Shown: positions 38,557-47,342 of the stretch, piece after piece
How the letters are laid out: the number at the start of each line of letters is the position of its first letter
Numbering within the stretch: the first letter of the stretch is position 1
Notes under the pieces: model-generated
Seen by the model: the letters and a program-made list of their open reading frames with translations, nothing else
Told to the model about the DNA's origin: nothing
Databases searched by the model: none
Program-made: the position numbers and the translations under genes
Assembly (NCBI RefSeq): GCF_003987475.1
Contig: NZ_PIQH01000001.1
Coordinates: 62,001-126,000, forward strand
DNA: 64,000 nucleotides
Direction of reading: 5' to 3'
DNA from: Idiomarina tyrosinivorans
GTDB taxonomy: Bacteria; Pseudomonadota; Gammaproteobacteria; Enterobacterales; Alteromonadaceae

Positions 38557-40011
38557 ATGAACCCATCGCAACCCGATCAAACTTTGCAAAGCTGGCAAGA
38601 ACGTCAAGAATATGCGGAGTTAATGCAACCGCTGCTAGGTAAACTTTACCGCAACCAGGGCGTTGAGATTTTGGTTTACGGACGTTCATTATTAAACGTT
38701 TCTACCATTAACATTATTAAGGCTCACCGCCTTATTCGTCGCCATGAAGGCCAGAAAATTCGTTTGCGTGAGAGTTTCCCATTCTTGCAAGCACTAGCCG
38801 AGATGAAGCTTTCGCCGGCGCGTATTGATTTGGGTAAATTGGCGTATGCCTATATTCACGGCAATAAAGCAGATGGACTATCGGTTGAAGATTACTTACG
38901 TCGCGAATTAGCCGATGTTGTCGATAAAGACGATAGCATCGCTCCGCAAGACGTCGTGCTGTATGGTTTCGGCCGTATCGGTCGGTTGCTGGCGCGGTTG
39001 ATGATTGAACGCAACGGTAGCAACAACAAAATGCGGTTACGGGCTATCGTTGTTCGCGGTGGGCGTGACGGCGATCTAGAAAAGCGCGCTAGCTTATTGC
39101 GCCGTGATTCAGTGCATGGCCAATTTAACGGTTCTATTACGGTTGATCACGAAAATTCAGCCATTAAAGCCAACGGCACGAGCATTCAAGTGATCTACTC
39201 AAACGGTCCGGACCAAGTGGACTACACCCAGTACGGTATCAACGATGCGTTGGTTATCGACAATACCGGCATCTGGAAAGATGAAGAAGGTTTGGGCTTA
39301 CACCTGAAGTCAAAGGGTGTGAAGAAAGTGCTGCTGACTGCACCGTCTAAAGGCGATATTAAGAACATCGTTTACGGCGTTAACCACGATGACATTACTG
39401 CCGATGACGCTATCGTATCGGCGGCTAGCTGTACCACCAACGCTATTACACCAGTATTAAAAGCGATTTACGATGAATACGGTATCAAAAACGGTCACGT
39501 GGAAACGGTCCACTCATACACTAACGACCAGAACTTGATCGATAACTACCATAAAGCTGACCGCCGTGGTCGTTCAGCACCGTTGAACATGGTCATTACT
39601 TCAACCGGCGCGGCGAAAGCGGTTGCTAAAGCATTACCGGCGATGAAAGGTAAACTGACCGGTAACGCGATCCGCGTGCCTACACCTAACGTTTCGATGG
39701 CTATTTTGAACCTGAATTTAGAAAAAGCCACCGACCGTGACGCAATGAACGAATATTTGCGTAAAGTGGCATTGCATTCAGAGCTTGAAGGCCAAATTGA
39801 CTACACCGCATCGACTGAAATGGTGTCAACCGACTTAGTGGGTTCACGCTATGCCGGTGTGGTTGATTCACAAGCGACTATCGTTGACGAAGACCGTGCA
39901 GTACTTTACGTATGGTATGACAACGAGTTTGGCTATAGCTGTCAGGTGATGAAAGTTGCGGAAAAAATGGCTGGACACGAAATGCCAATGCTACCGAAGG
40001 CAAAAGCCTAA
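38557..40011 (+). CDS. gap: Glyceraldehyde-3-phosphate dehydrogenase, long form
   Basis: A 484-residue GAPDH with the NAD site GFGRIGR at 137-143 and catalytic C292 in ASCTTNAI. It has an N-terminal extension of about 130 residues, helix-rich, that is absent from ordinary GapA (about 330 residues). Long forms of this size are seen in several marine gammaproteobacteria. It catalyses glyceraldehyde-3-phosphate oxidation or the reverse; the direction and role of the extension are not shown by sequence. A terminator follows. Confidence 0.93.
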   Translation: MNPSQPDQTLQSWQERQEYAELMQPLLGKLYRNQGVEILVYGRSLLNVSTINIIKAHRLIRRHEGQKIRLRESFPFLQALAEMKLSPARIDLGKLAYAYIHGNKADGLSVEDYLRRELADVVDKDDSIAPQDVVLYGFGRIGRLLARLMIERNGSNNKMRLRAIVVRGGRDGDLEKRASLLRRDSVHGQFNGSITVDHENSAIKANGTSIQVIYSNGPDQVDYTQYGINDALVIDNTGIWKDEEGLGLHLKSKGVKKVLLTAPSKGDIKNIVYGVNHDDITADDAIVSAASCTTNAITPVLKAIYDEYGIKNGHVETVHSYTNDQNLIDNYHKADRRGRSAPLNMVITSTGAAKAVAKALPAMKGKLTGNAIRVPTPNVSMAILNLNLEKATDRDAMNEYLRKVALHSELEGQIDYTASTEMVSTDLVGSRYAGVVDSQATIVDEDRAVLYVWYDNEFGYSCQVMKVAEKMAGHEMPMLPKAKA

Positions 40012-40022
40012 TAATAAAAAGC

Positions 40023-40048
40023 AAAAGGCGCCCAAATGGGCGCCTTTT
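40023..40048 (+). terminator. Intrinsic terminator after gap
   Basis: A 12-bp stem (AAAAGGCGCCCA with its complement) with a 2-nt A loop, or a shorter 11-bp stem with a 4-nt loop, and T residues after it. Confidence 0.85.
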
Positions 40049-40082
40049 TGGCTCAATAAGCACACAACGAGAAGGGGCGACA

Positions 40083-41213
40083 ATGCAGATCTCTGCGCAA
40101 TTTGATAGCGGTAATATCGAGGTGGTTAAAGCAGATACTGCCGACGATATTCGTTTACGGATTAAAAAAGACCATCAATCAGATTTTTATCAATGGTTCC
40201 ACTTTAAACTGTTCTGCGAAGCCGGTGAAGAACACACCATGGTCATTGAGAACGCAGGCCAGTCAGCCTATCCTGACGGCTGGAAAGACTATTCAGCGCT
40301 TGCATCGTACGACCGTGAGACGTGGTTCCGTGTACCCACTGACTATGATGGAAAAGCGTTGACCATTCGTCACATTCCCGAGCAAGAAAGCGTGTATTAC
40401 GCGTATTTCGTGCCTTATTCATACGAACGCCACTTGGACTTGGTGCAGAGTGCACAACAGTCATTAGACTGCTATCACGAGTTACTCGGCACGACACTTG
40501 ATGGCCGTGAATTGAACTTGTTGGTGGTGGGTGAACCAAGTGAACAGAAAAACACTATCTGGATAACCGCGCGGCAACATCCAGGCGAGAGTATGGCTGA
40601 GTGGTTGATTGAAGGCCTGTTGCAACGTTTATTAGATGACGAAGACGGCATTGCCCGTAAGTTGTTGCAACAAAACGTGTTCTACATTGTGCCTAATATG
40701 AACCCTGATGGCAGCGTTCGTGGACATTTGCGTACTAACGCGGTGGGCACCAACTTGAACCGTGAGTGGGACAAACCGAGCTTAGAAAAAAGTCCAGAAG
40801 TGTATTATGTGCTGGAGCGCATGAAGGAAACGGGCGTAGATATGTTTCTTGATGTGCATGGTGACGAAGCTTTACCGTATAACTTTGTTGCTGGCTGCGA
40901 AGGCATTCCATCGTACGACGAGCGCCACAAAGATTTGGAAGAAACCTTTAAAGCGGCGTTACTAGCGGCTACACCGGAATTCCAAACGGAGTACGGTTAC
41001 ACGTTAGATAAACCGGGCGAAGCGAATTTATCGGTAGCATCGACTGCCGTTGGTGAACGCTTCCGCTGTTTGGCTTATACGTTGGAAATGCCATTCAAAG
41101 ACAACGCCAATTTGCCAGACGAAGATTTCGGTTGGTCTGCCCCACGCTGCCAGCGTTTAGGTGAAGATTTACTGACGGCTATCTGGCAGGTATCACCAAA
41201 ATTACGCGGTTAA
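40083..41213 (+). CDS. M14-family metallocarboxypeptidase (cytosolic carboxypeptidase-like)
   Basis: A 376-residue protein with an N-terminal beta domain of about 125 residues and a carboxypeptidase domain. Zinc ligands are in HPGE (His and Glu, near residue 167) and DVHGDE (His near 260), and a catalytic Glu lies in YTLEMPF. The arrangement resembles cytosolic carboxypeptidases (CCP/AGBL type). No signal peptide is evident. It probably trims peptides in the cytoplasm and precedes an alanine symporter. Confidence 0.9.
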   Translation: MQISAQFDSGNIEVVKADTADDIRLRIKKDHQSDFYQWFHFKLFCEAGEEHTMVIENAGQSAYPDGWKDYSALASYDRETWFRVPTDYDGKALTIRHIPEQESVYYAYFVPYSYERHLDLVQSAQQSLDCYHELLGTTLDGRELNLLVVGEPSEQKNTIWITARQHPGESMAEWLIEGLLQRLLDDEDGIARKLLQQNVFYIVPNMNPDGSVRGHLRTNAVGTNLNREWDKPSLEKSPEVYYVLERMKETGVDMFLDVHGDEALPYNFVAGCEGIPSYDERHKDLEETFKAALLAATPEFQTEYGYTLDKPGEANLSVASTAVGERFRCLAYTLEMPFKDNANLPDEDFGWSAPRCQRLGEDLLTAIWQVSPKLRG

Positions 41214-41220
41214 TTACTTT

Positions 41221-41244
41221 GGTGCTAGCGAAAGTGCTAGCACC
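41221..41244. repeat. Perfect 9-bp hairpin ahead of the alanine symporter gene
   Basis: GGTGCTAGC, a six-base GAAAGT loop, and GCTAGCACC. There is no following T-run, so it is not a standard terminator. It lies 31 nt before the symporter start codon, so it could be an operator or an mRNA element. Confidence 0.5.
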
Positions 41245-41274
41245 TAACGATAACAACAATAAGAGGTTATTACC

Positions 41275-42945
41275 TTGGAACTGCTCAATAATTTACTGCT
41301 GTATATCGACAGCTATTTAGGGTCAGCGGCTTACTTTCCATATCTATTGCTTGGAGTAGGTTTGTTCTTCACATTGTACTTAGGTTTCCCGCAAGTTCGG
41401 TATTTCCGGCATGCCTGGCGAGTAGTCGCTGGTAAGTTTGATAAAAAGGGCACGCCAGGTGATACCAGCCACTTTCAAGCGCTTTCTACCGCGCTATCGG
41501 GCACCGTCGGTACCGGTAACATCGGTGGTGTGGCGTTGGCAATCTTCTTGGGTGGACCCGCGGCGCTATTCTGGATGTGGATGACCGCCTTCATGGGGAT
41601 GACGACCAAGTTTGTCGAGGTAACGCTGTCGCATAAGTATCGGGTGAAAACCGAAGATGGCACCATGGCAGGTGGCCCGATGTACTACATGGACCGTCGC
41701 TTGAACATGAAGTGGTTGGCAGTGATTTTTGCCATAGCCACCATCATCAGTTCATTCGGCACAGGCAACATGCCGCAAATCAACAACATTGCGCAATCAA
41801 TGGAGCAAACCTTCAGCATCGATCCTGTGGTTACAGGTGCGGTACTGTCGATTTTGTTAGCCATGGTCATCATCGGCGGCATCAAACGGATTGCTGCGGT
41901 AACGTCAAAAATCGTTCCTATTATGGGCGTGCTGTACGTGATTGGCTCATTAAGTGTCATCCTTTATAACCTGGATAATATCGGTCCGTCATTCGTTTCG
42001 ATTTTTTCTGATGCCTTTACCGGCTCAGCCGCGACTGGCGGCTTCTTAGGTGCGTCTTTTGCTTACGCATTTAATCGTGGTGTTAACCGAGGTTTGTTTT
42101 CAAACGAAGCGGGTCAGGGTTCTGCACCGATTGCGCACGCCTCGGCACGAGCCAATGAGCCAGTATCGGAAGGCTTGGTGTCGATCCTTGAACCTTTCAT
42201 CGATACCATCATTATCTGTACCCTGACAGGTTTAGTCATTCTATCTTCTGGTGCTTGGACGCAGAAATTTGAAAACGTCTTTGCGCGCACCGACTTGGTG
42301 TTTGTGACCGGGCAATATGATGACCATAACGATGCTGACCGCGAACAACTATACAAGTACTTAAACGGTAAGAAAGACAATACTGTTGAGAACTATAGCG
42401 GTACGGTTCAAGTGGTTGATGGGATACCGAAAAACAACGGTGAATACACCATCTTGCATGCGCGTTCAGTCGCGGAAGATGTGCACTTTATTGTTGCTGG
42501 CGAAGATCCGTACACGGGTAAACTACCGATTAAAAACGGTCAGTTGATGAAAGAAGACATTGAAGTGGTCGGTAAGTCGTTGATTCACTCTGCGGCTCTT
42601 ACTTCAGTGGCGTTCTCTGAAGGCTACTTAGGCGATTTCGGTCAGTTTATTATTCCCATCTCATTGCTAATGTTTGCCTTTTCGACAGCGATTGCGTGGT
42701 CGTATTACGGCGACCGCGCAGTGGTGTATCTGTTTGGCCAACGTGGTGTTATGCCTTACCGTATTTTGTACGTGTGCGGCTTCTTTTGGGCATCTTTTGC
42801 CGATACCACGCTTATCTGGACGGCTTCAGCGGTAGCTATTGTACTAATGACGCTACCTAACTTGTTAGGTATGTTGTTGTTACACAAAGAAATGAAGCAA
42901 ACCGTTAAGTCGTACTGGGAAGATTTCCGTAGCGGCAAAAACTAA
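41275..42945 (+). CDS. Sodium:alanine symporter (AGCS family)
   Basis: A 556-residue inner-membrane symporter that imports alanine (or glycine) with Na+. N-terminal [27 protein letters not shown] is the family signature, with [13 protein letters not shown] further on. About ten hydrophobic spans are interrupted near residues 328-432 by a hydrophilic, charged insertion of about 105 residues that most family members lack. The start is TTG 41275, with GAGGT eight bases upstream. It could supply alanine to Ald (7.2 kb). Confidence 0.93.
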   Translation: MELLNNLLLYIDSYLGSAAYFPYLLLGVGLFFTLYLGFPQVRYFRHAWRVVAGKFDKKGTPGDTSHFQALSTALSGTVGTGNIGGVALAIFLGGPAALFWMWMTAFMGMTTKFVEVTLSHKYRVKTEDGTMAGGPMYYMDRRLNMKWLAVIFAIATIISSFGTGNMPQINNIAQSMEQTFSIDPVVTGAVLSILLAMVIIGGIKRIAAVTSKIVPIMGVLYVIGSLSVILYNLDNIGPSFVSIFSDAFTGSAATGGFLGASFAYAFNRGVNRGLFSNEAGQGSAPIAHASARANEPVSEGLVSILEPFIDTIIICTLTGLVILSSGAWTQKFENVFARTDLVFVTGQYDDHNDADREQLYKYLNGKKDNTVENYSGTVQVVDGIPKNNGEYTILHARSVAEDVHFIVAGEDPYTGKLPIKNGQLMKEDIEVVGKSLIHSAALTSVAFSEGYLGDFGQFIIPISLLMFAFSTAIAWSYYGDRAVVYLFGQRGVMPYRILYVCGFFWASFADTTLIWTASAVAIVLMTLPNLLGMLLLHKEMKQTVKSYWEDFRSGKN

Positions 42946-42962
42946 AATTGCGCTGCAGACGT

Positions 42963-42995
42963 AAAAAACCCGCTGCCTTTTGCAGCGGGTTTTTT
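42963..42995 (+). terminator. Intrinsic terminator after the alanine symporter gene
   Basis: A 14-bp stem (42963-42976 with 42982-42995) with a 5-nt loop; both arms contain the A/T run, typical of a strong bidirectional-type terminator. Confidence 0.9.
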
Positions 42996-43075
42996 CTTGG
43001 CTAAAACGCCACTGCGCTTGAAATTACAGGCAAAAACCTTATATTGCTTAACTTGTTGTTATCCATGGAGCCCAT

Positions 43076-43399
43076 ATGGCACTCATTCAATGTCCATCCT
43101 GCGGTAAGCGCATGTCATCAAAGGCAAAAACCTGTCCGCATTGTCAATTCGTTACGGCGGGGCAGTCGCAAGATGACTTAAAGCGTGAGTCCATCCGCTT
43201 GAAACAGCAGAAAGTCGACAAAATTAATTCGCAGTCCATGCTTGCGTTGTTGATCGCGATTGCTGGCTTTGCGTATTTTTTTCTACAACAGCCGACACTT
43301 AAGACGCCCACATATTTTTTATCAGTTGGCGCTATTTTGGTCGGAGTGTTCGGTTTTTTGATCAACCGTGTTCGGCTGGTATTGGTTAAACGAAAGTGA
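43076..43399 (+). CDS. Zinc-ribbon membrane protein of unknown function
   Basis: A 107-residue protein. An N-terminal zinc ribbon (CPSCGKR ... CPHCQF, residues 6-24) is followed by a charged segment and two hydrophobic helices (about 54-71 and 80-98). Such small proteins are common in marine gammaproteobacteria; function unknown. It lies 9 nt ahead of yeaC and is probably co-transcribed with it. Confidence 0.75.
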   Translation: MALIQCPSCGKRMSSKAKTCPHCQFVTAGQSQDDLKRESIRLKQQKVDKINSQSMLALLIAIAGFAYFFLQQPTLKTPTYFLSVGAILVGVFGFLINRVRLVLVKRK

Positions 43400-43408
43400 T
43401 GGTCCGTC

Positions 43409-43702
43409 ATGCAGTTCGATGATCTACTACAATCAATGAGTCTGGAAACGTACCAACGCTTAGTCGCGGCCGTTGAAACCGGACGTTGGCCCGATGGTAA
43501 CCCGTTATCCACCGAACAACGGGAAAACGCATTGCAATTAGTTATGGCGTACCAATCGCGCTATTTGCCGACCGAACAGCACATGAGCATTGGTGCAAAT
43601 GGCGAGATTGTGATGAAAAGTAAACGCGAATTAAAGCAACAATTCAAAGATGCCGCGCCTGAACAAGAAATCACGCGGTTCAGTCTTAACGACGAAGATT
43701 AG
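43409..43702 (+). CDS. yeaC: YeaC family protein (DUF1315)
   Basis: A 97-residue protein closely matching E. coli YeaC: N-terminal FDDLLQSMSLETYQRLVAAVE, GRWPDGNPLS, ENALQLVMAYQSRY and MSIGANGEIVMKSKRELK. Function unknown. In E. coli yeaC lies next to msrB and gapA, both of which are a few kilobases away here. Confidence 0.92.
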   Translation: MQFDDLLQSMSLETYQRLVAAVETGRWPDGNPLSTEQRENALQLVMAYQSRYLPTEQHMSIGANGEIVMKSKRELKQQFKDAAPEQEITRFSLNDED

Positions 43703-43715
43703 GGTGATAGTAAAG

Positions 43716-44186
43716 ATGGTAACGCTGCTTGACGATATGCTTAAACAAGCAAAAGCATTGACCGAAGATGAACCGGATGTAATTGCCAATCTTGCCAATA
43801 TTTCAGCGCTGATTTACGAACAAATGCCGCGCCTAAATTGGGTCGGTTTTTACCTCACCAGAGAGCCAGAGATGCTGGTGCTGGGGCCGTTCCAAGGGCG
43901 AGTCGCCTGTGTTCGAATTCCGTTTGGACAAGGCGTGTGTGGCACCGCTGCCGCCACCCAGAAGCTGCAACGCGTTGCTGACGTTAATCAGTTTGCTGGG
44001 CATATTGCCTGTGACAGTGCGTCCAACAGCGAAGTGGTTGCGCCGATTGTGGTTAACGGTAAAACGGTTGCGGTATTGGATGTCGACAGTCCTGAGCTCG
44101 ACCGTTTTAGCGAACAAGATGCCCAAGGACTCGCTGCTATAGCGGAATATTGTCAACAGCTGAATTGGGCTGGGCAGGGGGCATAA
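43716..44186 (+). CDS. msrC: Free methionine-(R)-sulfoxide reductase (GAF domain)
   Basis: A 156-residue GAF-fold enzyme that reduces free methionine R-sulfoxide with thioredoxin. The three conserved cysteines are visible: two in CVRIPFGQGVCGTAAA and one in HIACDSASNSEVVAP. I start at ATG 43716, after a GGGTGA site; the longer frame from 43650 would lie inside yeaC. Together with MsrB (37.2 kb) and thioredoxin reductase it forms a methionine repair set. The stop overlaps the next start (TAATG). Confidence 0.94.
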   Translation: MVTLLDDMLKQAKALTEDEPDVIANLANISALIYEQMPRLNWVGFYLTREPEMLVLGPFQGRVACVRIPFGQGVCGTAAATQKLQRVADVNQFAGHIACDSASNSEVVAPIVVNGKTVAVLDVDSPELDRFSEQDAQGLAAIAEYCQQLNWAGQGA

Positions 44187-44476
44187 TGTACGCCGACTTC
44201 GATGTACATGCTTACTTGGTAAGTCAGCAAGACACCCAATTTTTTGAAGATCACGAAGAAGAAGCTGCAGACCGAATAAACGAAATGCTTCATTTAATCG
44301 CTAGCGAGCGGTTGGACGATGACAGCTTAGATCAGCTTGAAGAAGCGGTTCGGCGGACATTGTTTGACTGGATTGAAGAGCCAGCATTACTTGATCTTGA
44401 GTTTGACGAGATGCAGGATTACATCAGTACGTTGCTAAAAGACGTGCGGGAACAGGAAGAAGATTCGAATGACTGA
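44186..44476 (+). CDS. Small acidic protein of unknown function, coupled to proQ
   Basis: A 96-residue, strongly acidic, probably helical protein (FFEDHEEEAADRINEML, LDDDSLDQLEEAVRRTLFDWIEE). It starts within the fRMsr stop codon (TAATG) and its end overlaps the proQ start by 8 nt, so translation of all three is linked. I do not recognise the family. Its charge, opposite to ProQ's basic linker, is suggestive but not evidence of a partnership. Confidence 0.7.
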   Translation: MYADFDVHAYLVSQQDTQFFEDHEEEAADRINEMLHLIASERLDDDSLDQLEEAVRRTLFDWIEEPALLDLEFDEMQDYISTLLKDVREQEEDSND

Positions 44477-45122
44477 CAGTGAAAAACTGACAAAGAGCAA
44501 AGACATCATTGCCTACTTGGCGGAGCAATTCCCCGAGTGTTTCTCCATATCGGGTGACGCTAAGCCGTTAAAAATTGGTATTTTTGAAGATTTAGCAGCG
44601 CGCTTAGCGGATGACGATAAAGTCAGCAAAACGCGTTTGCGCACTGCGTTGCGCCACTACACCAACAGTTGGCGTTATTTGCGTTCGGTAAAAGTGGGCA
44701 GTCAACGGGTCAACCTTGCCGGCGAGCCGGTAGCCGCGGTAGAAGAAGAGCATCAACAGCATGCTCAAGAAACCCTGAAAGAATCACGCGCTAAAGCAGC
44801 GGAGCGAAAGAAAGCACAGGGTGGAACGAACGACGGTGATAAAACGAATAGCGAGCAGAAAAAGCGCCGCACCGAAAAAGCACGCCCCCCCAAAAGAGCT
44901 ACGGCTAAACCCCATAAAGTCGCTAAGCCGAAAGCGCCAAAGTTGAAAGATGTGGAACTAAGCGCACTGTCAGTCGGTCAACAAGTACAGGTAAAAGCTG
45001 GACAGTCTCCAATGCCAGGTGTCATTGTTGAGATTGATCGAGATGATGTACAGGTTCGTTTAAATAACGGACTTACCATGAAAGTGAAGGCGGAAAACGT
45101 CTTTCTTACAGCGAACGCTTAA
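44469..45122 (+). CDS. proQ: RNA chaperone ProQ
   Basis: A 217-residue RNA-binding chaperone. The N-terminal FinO/ProQ domain covers about residues 1-110 (IIAYLAEQFPECFSI, PLKIGIFEDL, LRTALRHYTNSWRYLRSV). A lysine-rich linker (110-165) and a C-terminal Tudor-like domain (LSVGQQVQVKAGQSPMPGVIVEID) follow. It binds many small RNAs and mRNA 3' ends. The msrC-proQ-prc order is that of E. coli. Confidence 0.96.
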   Translation: MTDSEKLTKSKDIIAYLAEQFPECFSISGDAKPLKIGIFEDLAARLADDDKVSKTRLRTALRHYTNSWRYLRSVKVGSQRVNLAGEPVAAVEEEHQQHAQETLKESRAKAAERKKAQGGTNDGDKTNSEQKKRRTEKARPPKRATAKPHKVAKPKAPKLKDVELSALSVGQQVQVKAGQSPMPGVIVEIDRDDVQVRLNNGLTMKVKAENVFLTANA

Positions 45123-45150
45123 GTGCTCGCTGGCAATTCAGGAGTAAAGC

Positions 45151-47220
45151 ATGAAGCAGTGGGCAACTAAACCTTTATCATTTGCCGTTGCGTTTTTATT
45201 GCCGGTAGTGGCGTTAGCAATTCCACCAAAATATGACGTGCAGCAGCTGCCCTCATTACAGCAAGAGGAGCAGCACGAAGTAGCGAGTAAACGCGTTACC
45301 TCTTTCTTTACTCGTTATCATTTCAACCACATGGAATTAAATAACGCGTTGTCGGAAAAAATCGAAGCGCGTTACATTAAGATGCTCGATTACAACAAGA
45401 TGTTTTTCTTAGCTGAGGACATTAAAAAGTATGAAGAGTATCGCCATTTGTTCGACGAAATGCTAAACAACGGTGAACTTGATATTGCCTACCAAATCTA
45501 TACTGATAACTTAGAACGTCGGTTTGAGCGTTACACCTATGCGCTGAGCTTGCTCGATCCTAAAAAGCCAATGGACTTTACGGAAGCCAATGATAAGTAT
45601 TATTACGATCGTGAAGATGCCAAGTGGGCGACATCGAAAGAAGAGCTTAACGAAATTTGGCACGATCGGGTGAAATACGATGCGCTCAATTTGAAGCTTG
45701 CTGGCAAAGACTGGCCAGAAATTACCGAAACACTTGGTAAGCGCTATAACAGTGCGTTACACCGTTTAACGCAATCAGAGAGTGAAGACGTCTTTCAAAC
45801 CTTAATGAATGCGTTTGCACGCAGTATCGATGCTCACACCAGCTATTTATCGCCCCGCAATGCGGAACGCTTCCAGCAAGACATGAACTTGCAGTTGGAA
45901 GGTATTGGGGCAGTGCTACAAGCCGAATACGATTATACCGTGATTCGTAGCTTGGTTCCTGGTGGCCCAGCCGACAAAACCGATAAACTCGATCCGGAAG
46001 ATAAGATCATCGGCGTAGCACAGGGTGCAGCCGGTAGTGATGATGCCGAAGACTTTGTTGATGTTATCGGCTGGCGTCTTGACGACGTGGTTGATTTAAT
46101 TAAAGGACCCAAGGGCACGGCTGTGCGGCTACAAATTTTAAAATCTAGCCAAGGCGCAGGTGGTACACCGAAGGTTGTCGAAATTGTCCGTGACACCGTT
46201 AAGCTTGAAGATCGCGCGGCAAAGGCGGAAGTCAAGATCCCTGATTCGGGACCAAACAAAGGCCGTAAGATGGGCGTGATTGACGTGCCGGGCTTCTACA
46301 ACGGTTTAACCGAAGACGTTAAAGGCCTACTTGCGGATCTCAAGAAACAGGACGTTGAGGGCGTGATTGTTGATTTGCGCGGTAATGGCGGTGGAGCATT
46401 GACCGAGGCCATTGGTTTAACGGGCTTATTTATTGACAAAGGTCCCGTTGTGCAGGTGAGTGATGGTCGTGGCCGTGTTGAAGTCAGCAGGGACGACGAC
46501 GGGGAAACCTACTACGATGGGCCTTTAGTCGTGCTGGTTAATCGTTACAGTGCGTCGGCATCGGAAATTTTTGCTGCGGCTATGCAGGACTATCAACGAG
46601 CATTAATTGTTGGTGAGAACACCTTTGGTAAAGGGTCGGTCCAGCAACATCGCAGCCTTAATAGACGCTTCGACTTCTTCGAGAATCCGCTGGGTAGTAT
46701 TCAATACACCATTGCGAAGTTTTATCGGGTAGATGGTGGCAGTACCCAAATAAAAGGCGTTGAGCCTGATATTAAGCTGCCAGCTTTTGTGTCACCCAGT
46801 GAAACGGGTGAAGCGGTAGAAGATAATGCGCTGCCGTGGGATCAAATCGCTCAAGCGGAATTTAAGCCGACCAAACAGGTGTCTAAAGCAGAGGTTAAAA
46901 AACTGCAAAAAGATACGAATTTGCGGATTGAAAAAGATCCTGAGTTTAAATATATCTTTGCTGACATTGATGAGTATCAGCGTGAGAAAGATAAAACGTG
47001 GGTTAGCTTAGTGCTGGCGGAGCGTGAACAAGAGCAGAAGGAAGAGCAAAGACAGAAGCTTAAGCGCGTGAATGAACGTCTGCAAAGACTTGGTATGGAG
47101 CCGGTAAAAACGTTGGAAAATGCGCCAGAAAAAGCGACTGATATCGATCCTTATTTGAATGAGACAATTAGTGTGGCGTTCGATTACTTGGATGACACCA
47201 AGGAACAGTCGAGAGGCTAA
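45151..47220 (+). CDS. prc: Carboxy-terminal processing (tail-specific) protease Prc
   Basis: A 689-residue periplasmic serine protease. A signal peptide (MKQWATKPLSFAVAFLLPVVALA) precedes an N-terminal helical domain, a PDZ domain at about 235-330, and the S41 catalytic domain with the Ser motif SASASE at 467-472 and Lys in FGKGS (K494). Prc processes penicillin-binding protein 3 and degrades SsrA-tagged and hydrophobic-tailed periplasmic proteins. AGGAG precedes the ATG. A terminator follows. Confidence 0.97.
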   Translation: MKQWATKPLSFAVAFLLPVVALAIPPKYDVQQLPSLQQEEQHEVASKRVTSFFTRYHFNHMELNNALSEKIEARYIKMLDYNKMFFLAEDIKKYEEYRHLFDEMLNNGELDIAYQIYTDNLERRFERYTYALSLLDPKKPMDFTEANDKYYYDREDAKWATSKEELNEIWHDRVKYDALNLKLAGKDWPEITETLGKRYNSALHRLTQSESEDVFQTLMNAFARSIDAHTSYLSPRNAERFQQDMNLQLEGIGAVLQAEYDYTVIRSLVPGGPADKTDKLDPEDKIIGVAQGAAGSDDAEDFVDVIGWRLDDVVDLIKGPKGTAVRLQILKSSQGAGGTPKVVEIVRDTVKLEDRAAKAEVKIPDSGPNKGRKMGVIDVPGFYNGLTEDVKGLLADLKKQDVEGVIVDLRGNGGGALTEAIGLTGLFIDKGPVVQVSDGRGRVEVSRDDDGETYYDGPLVVLVNRYSASASEIFAAAMQDYQRALIVGENTFGKGSVQQHRSLNRRFDFFENPLGSIQYTIAKFYRVDGGSTQIKGVEPDIKLPAFVSPSETGEAVEDNALPWDQIAQAEFKPTKQVSKAEVKKLQKDTNLRIEKDPEFKYIFADIDEYQREKDKTWVSLVLAEREQEQKEEQRQKLKRVNERLQRLGMEPVKTLENAPEKATDIDPYLNETISVAFDYLDDTKEQSRG

Positions 47221-47240
47221 ACTCATCGAACAATCGCATA

Positions 47241-47268
47241 AAAAAGCCGCAATTATTGCGGCTTTTTT
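47241..47268 (+). terminator. Intrinsic terminator after prc
   Basis: A 12-bp stem (47241-47252 with 47256-47267) with a TTA loop and a run of T residues. Confidence 0.9.
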
Positions 47269-47342
47269 TGTATAAACTTGTCAGTTATGCGCGTTTTATG
47301 GTGAGATAGCGCCTTCTTAAATGCCCGATAGGCTCGCTTACT

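Noticed and set aside
44880-44895. A run of six C followed by four A in proQ as a phase-variable tract
   Set aside because: It is short and the reading frame through the lysine/proline-rich linker is intact; no evidence of switching.
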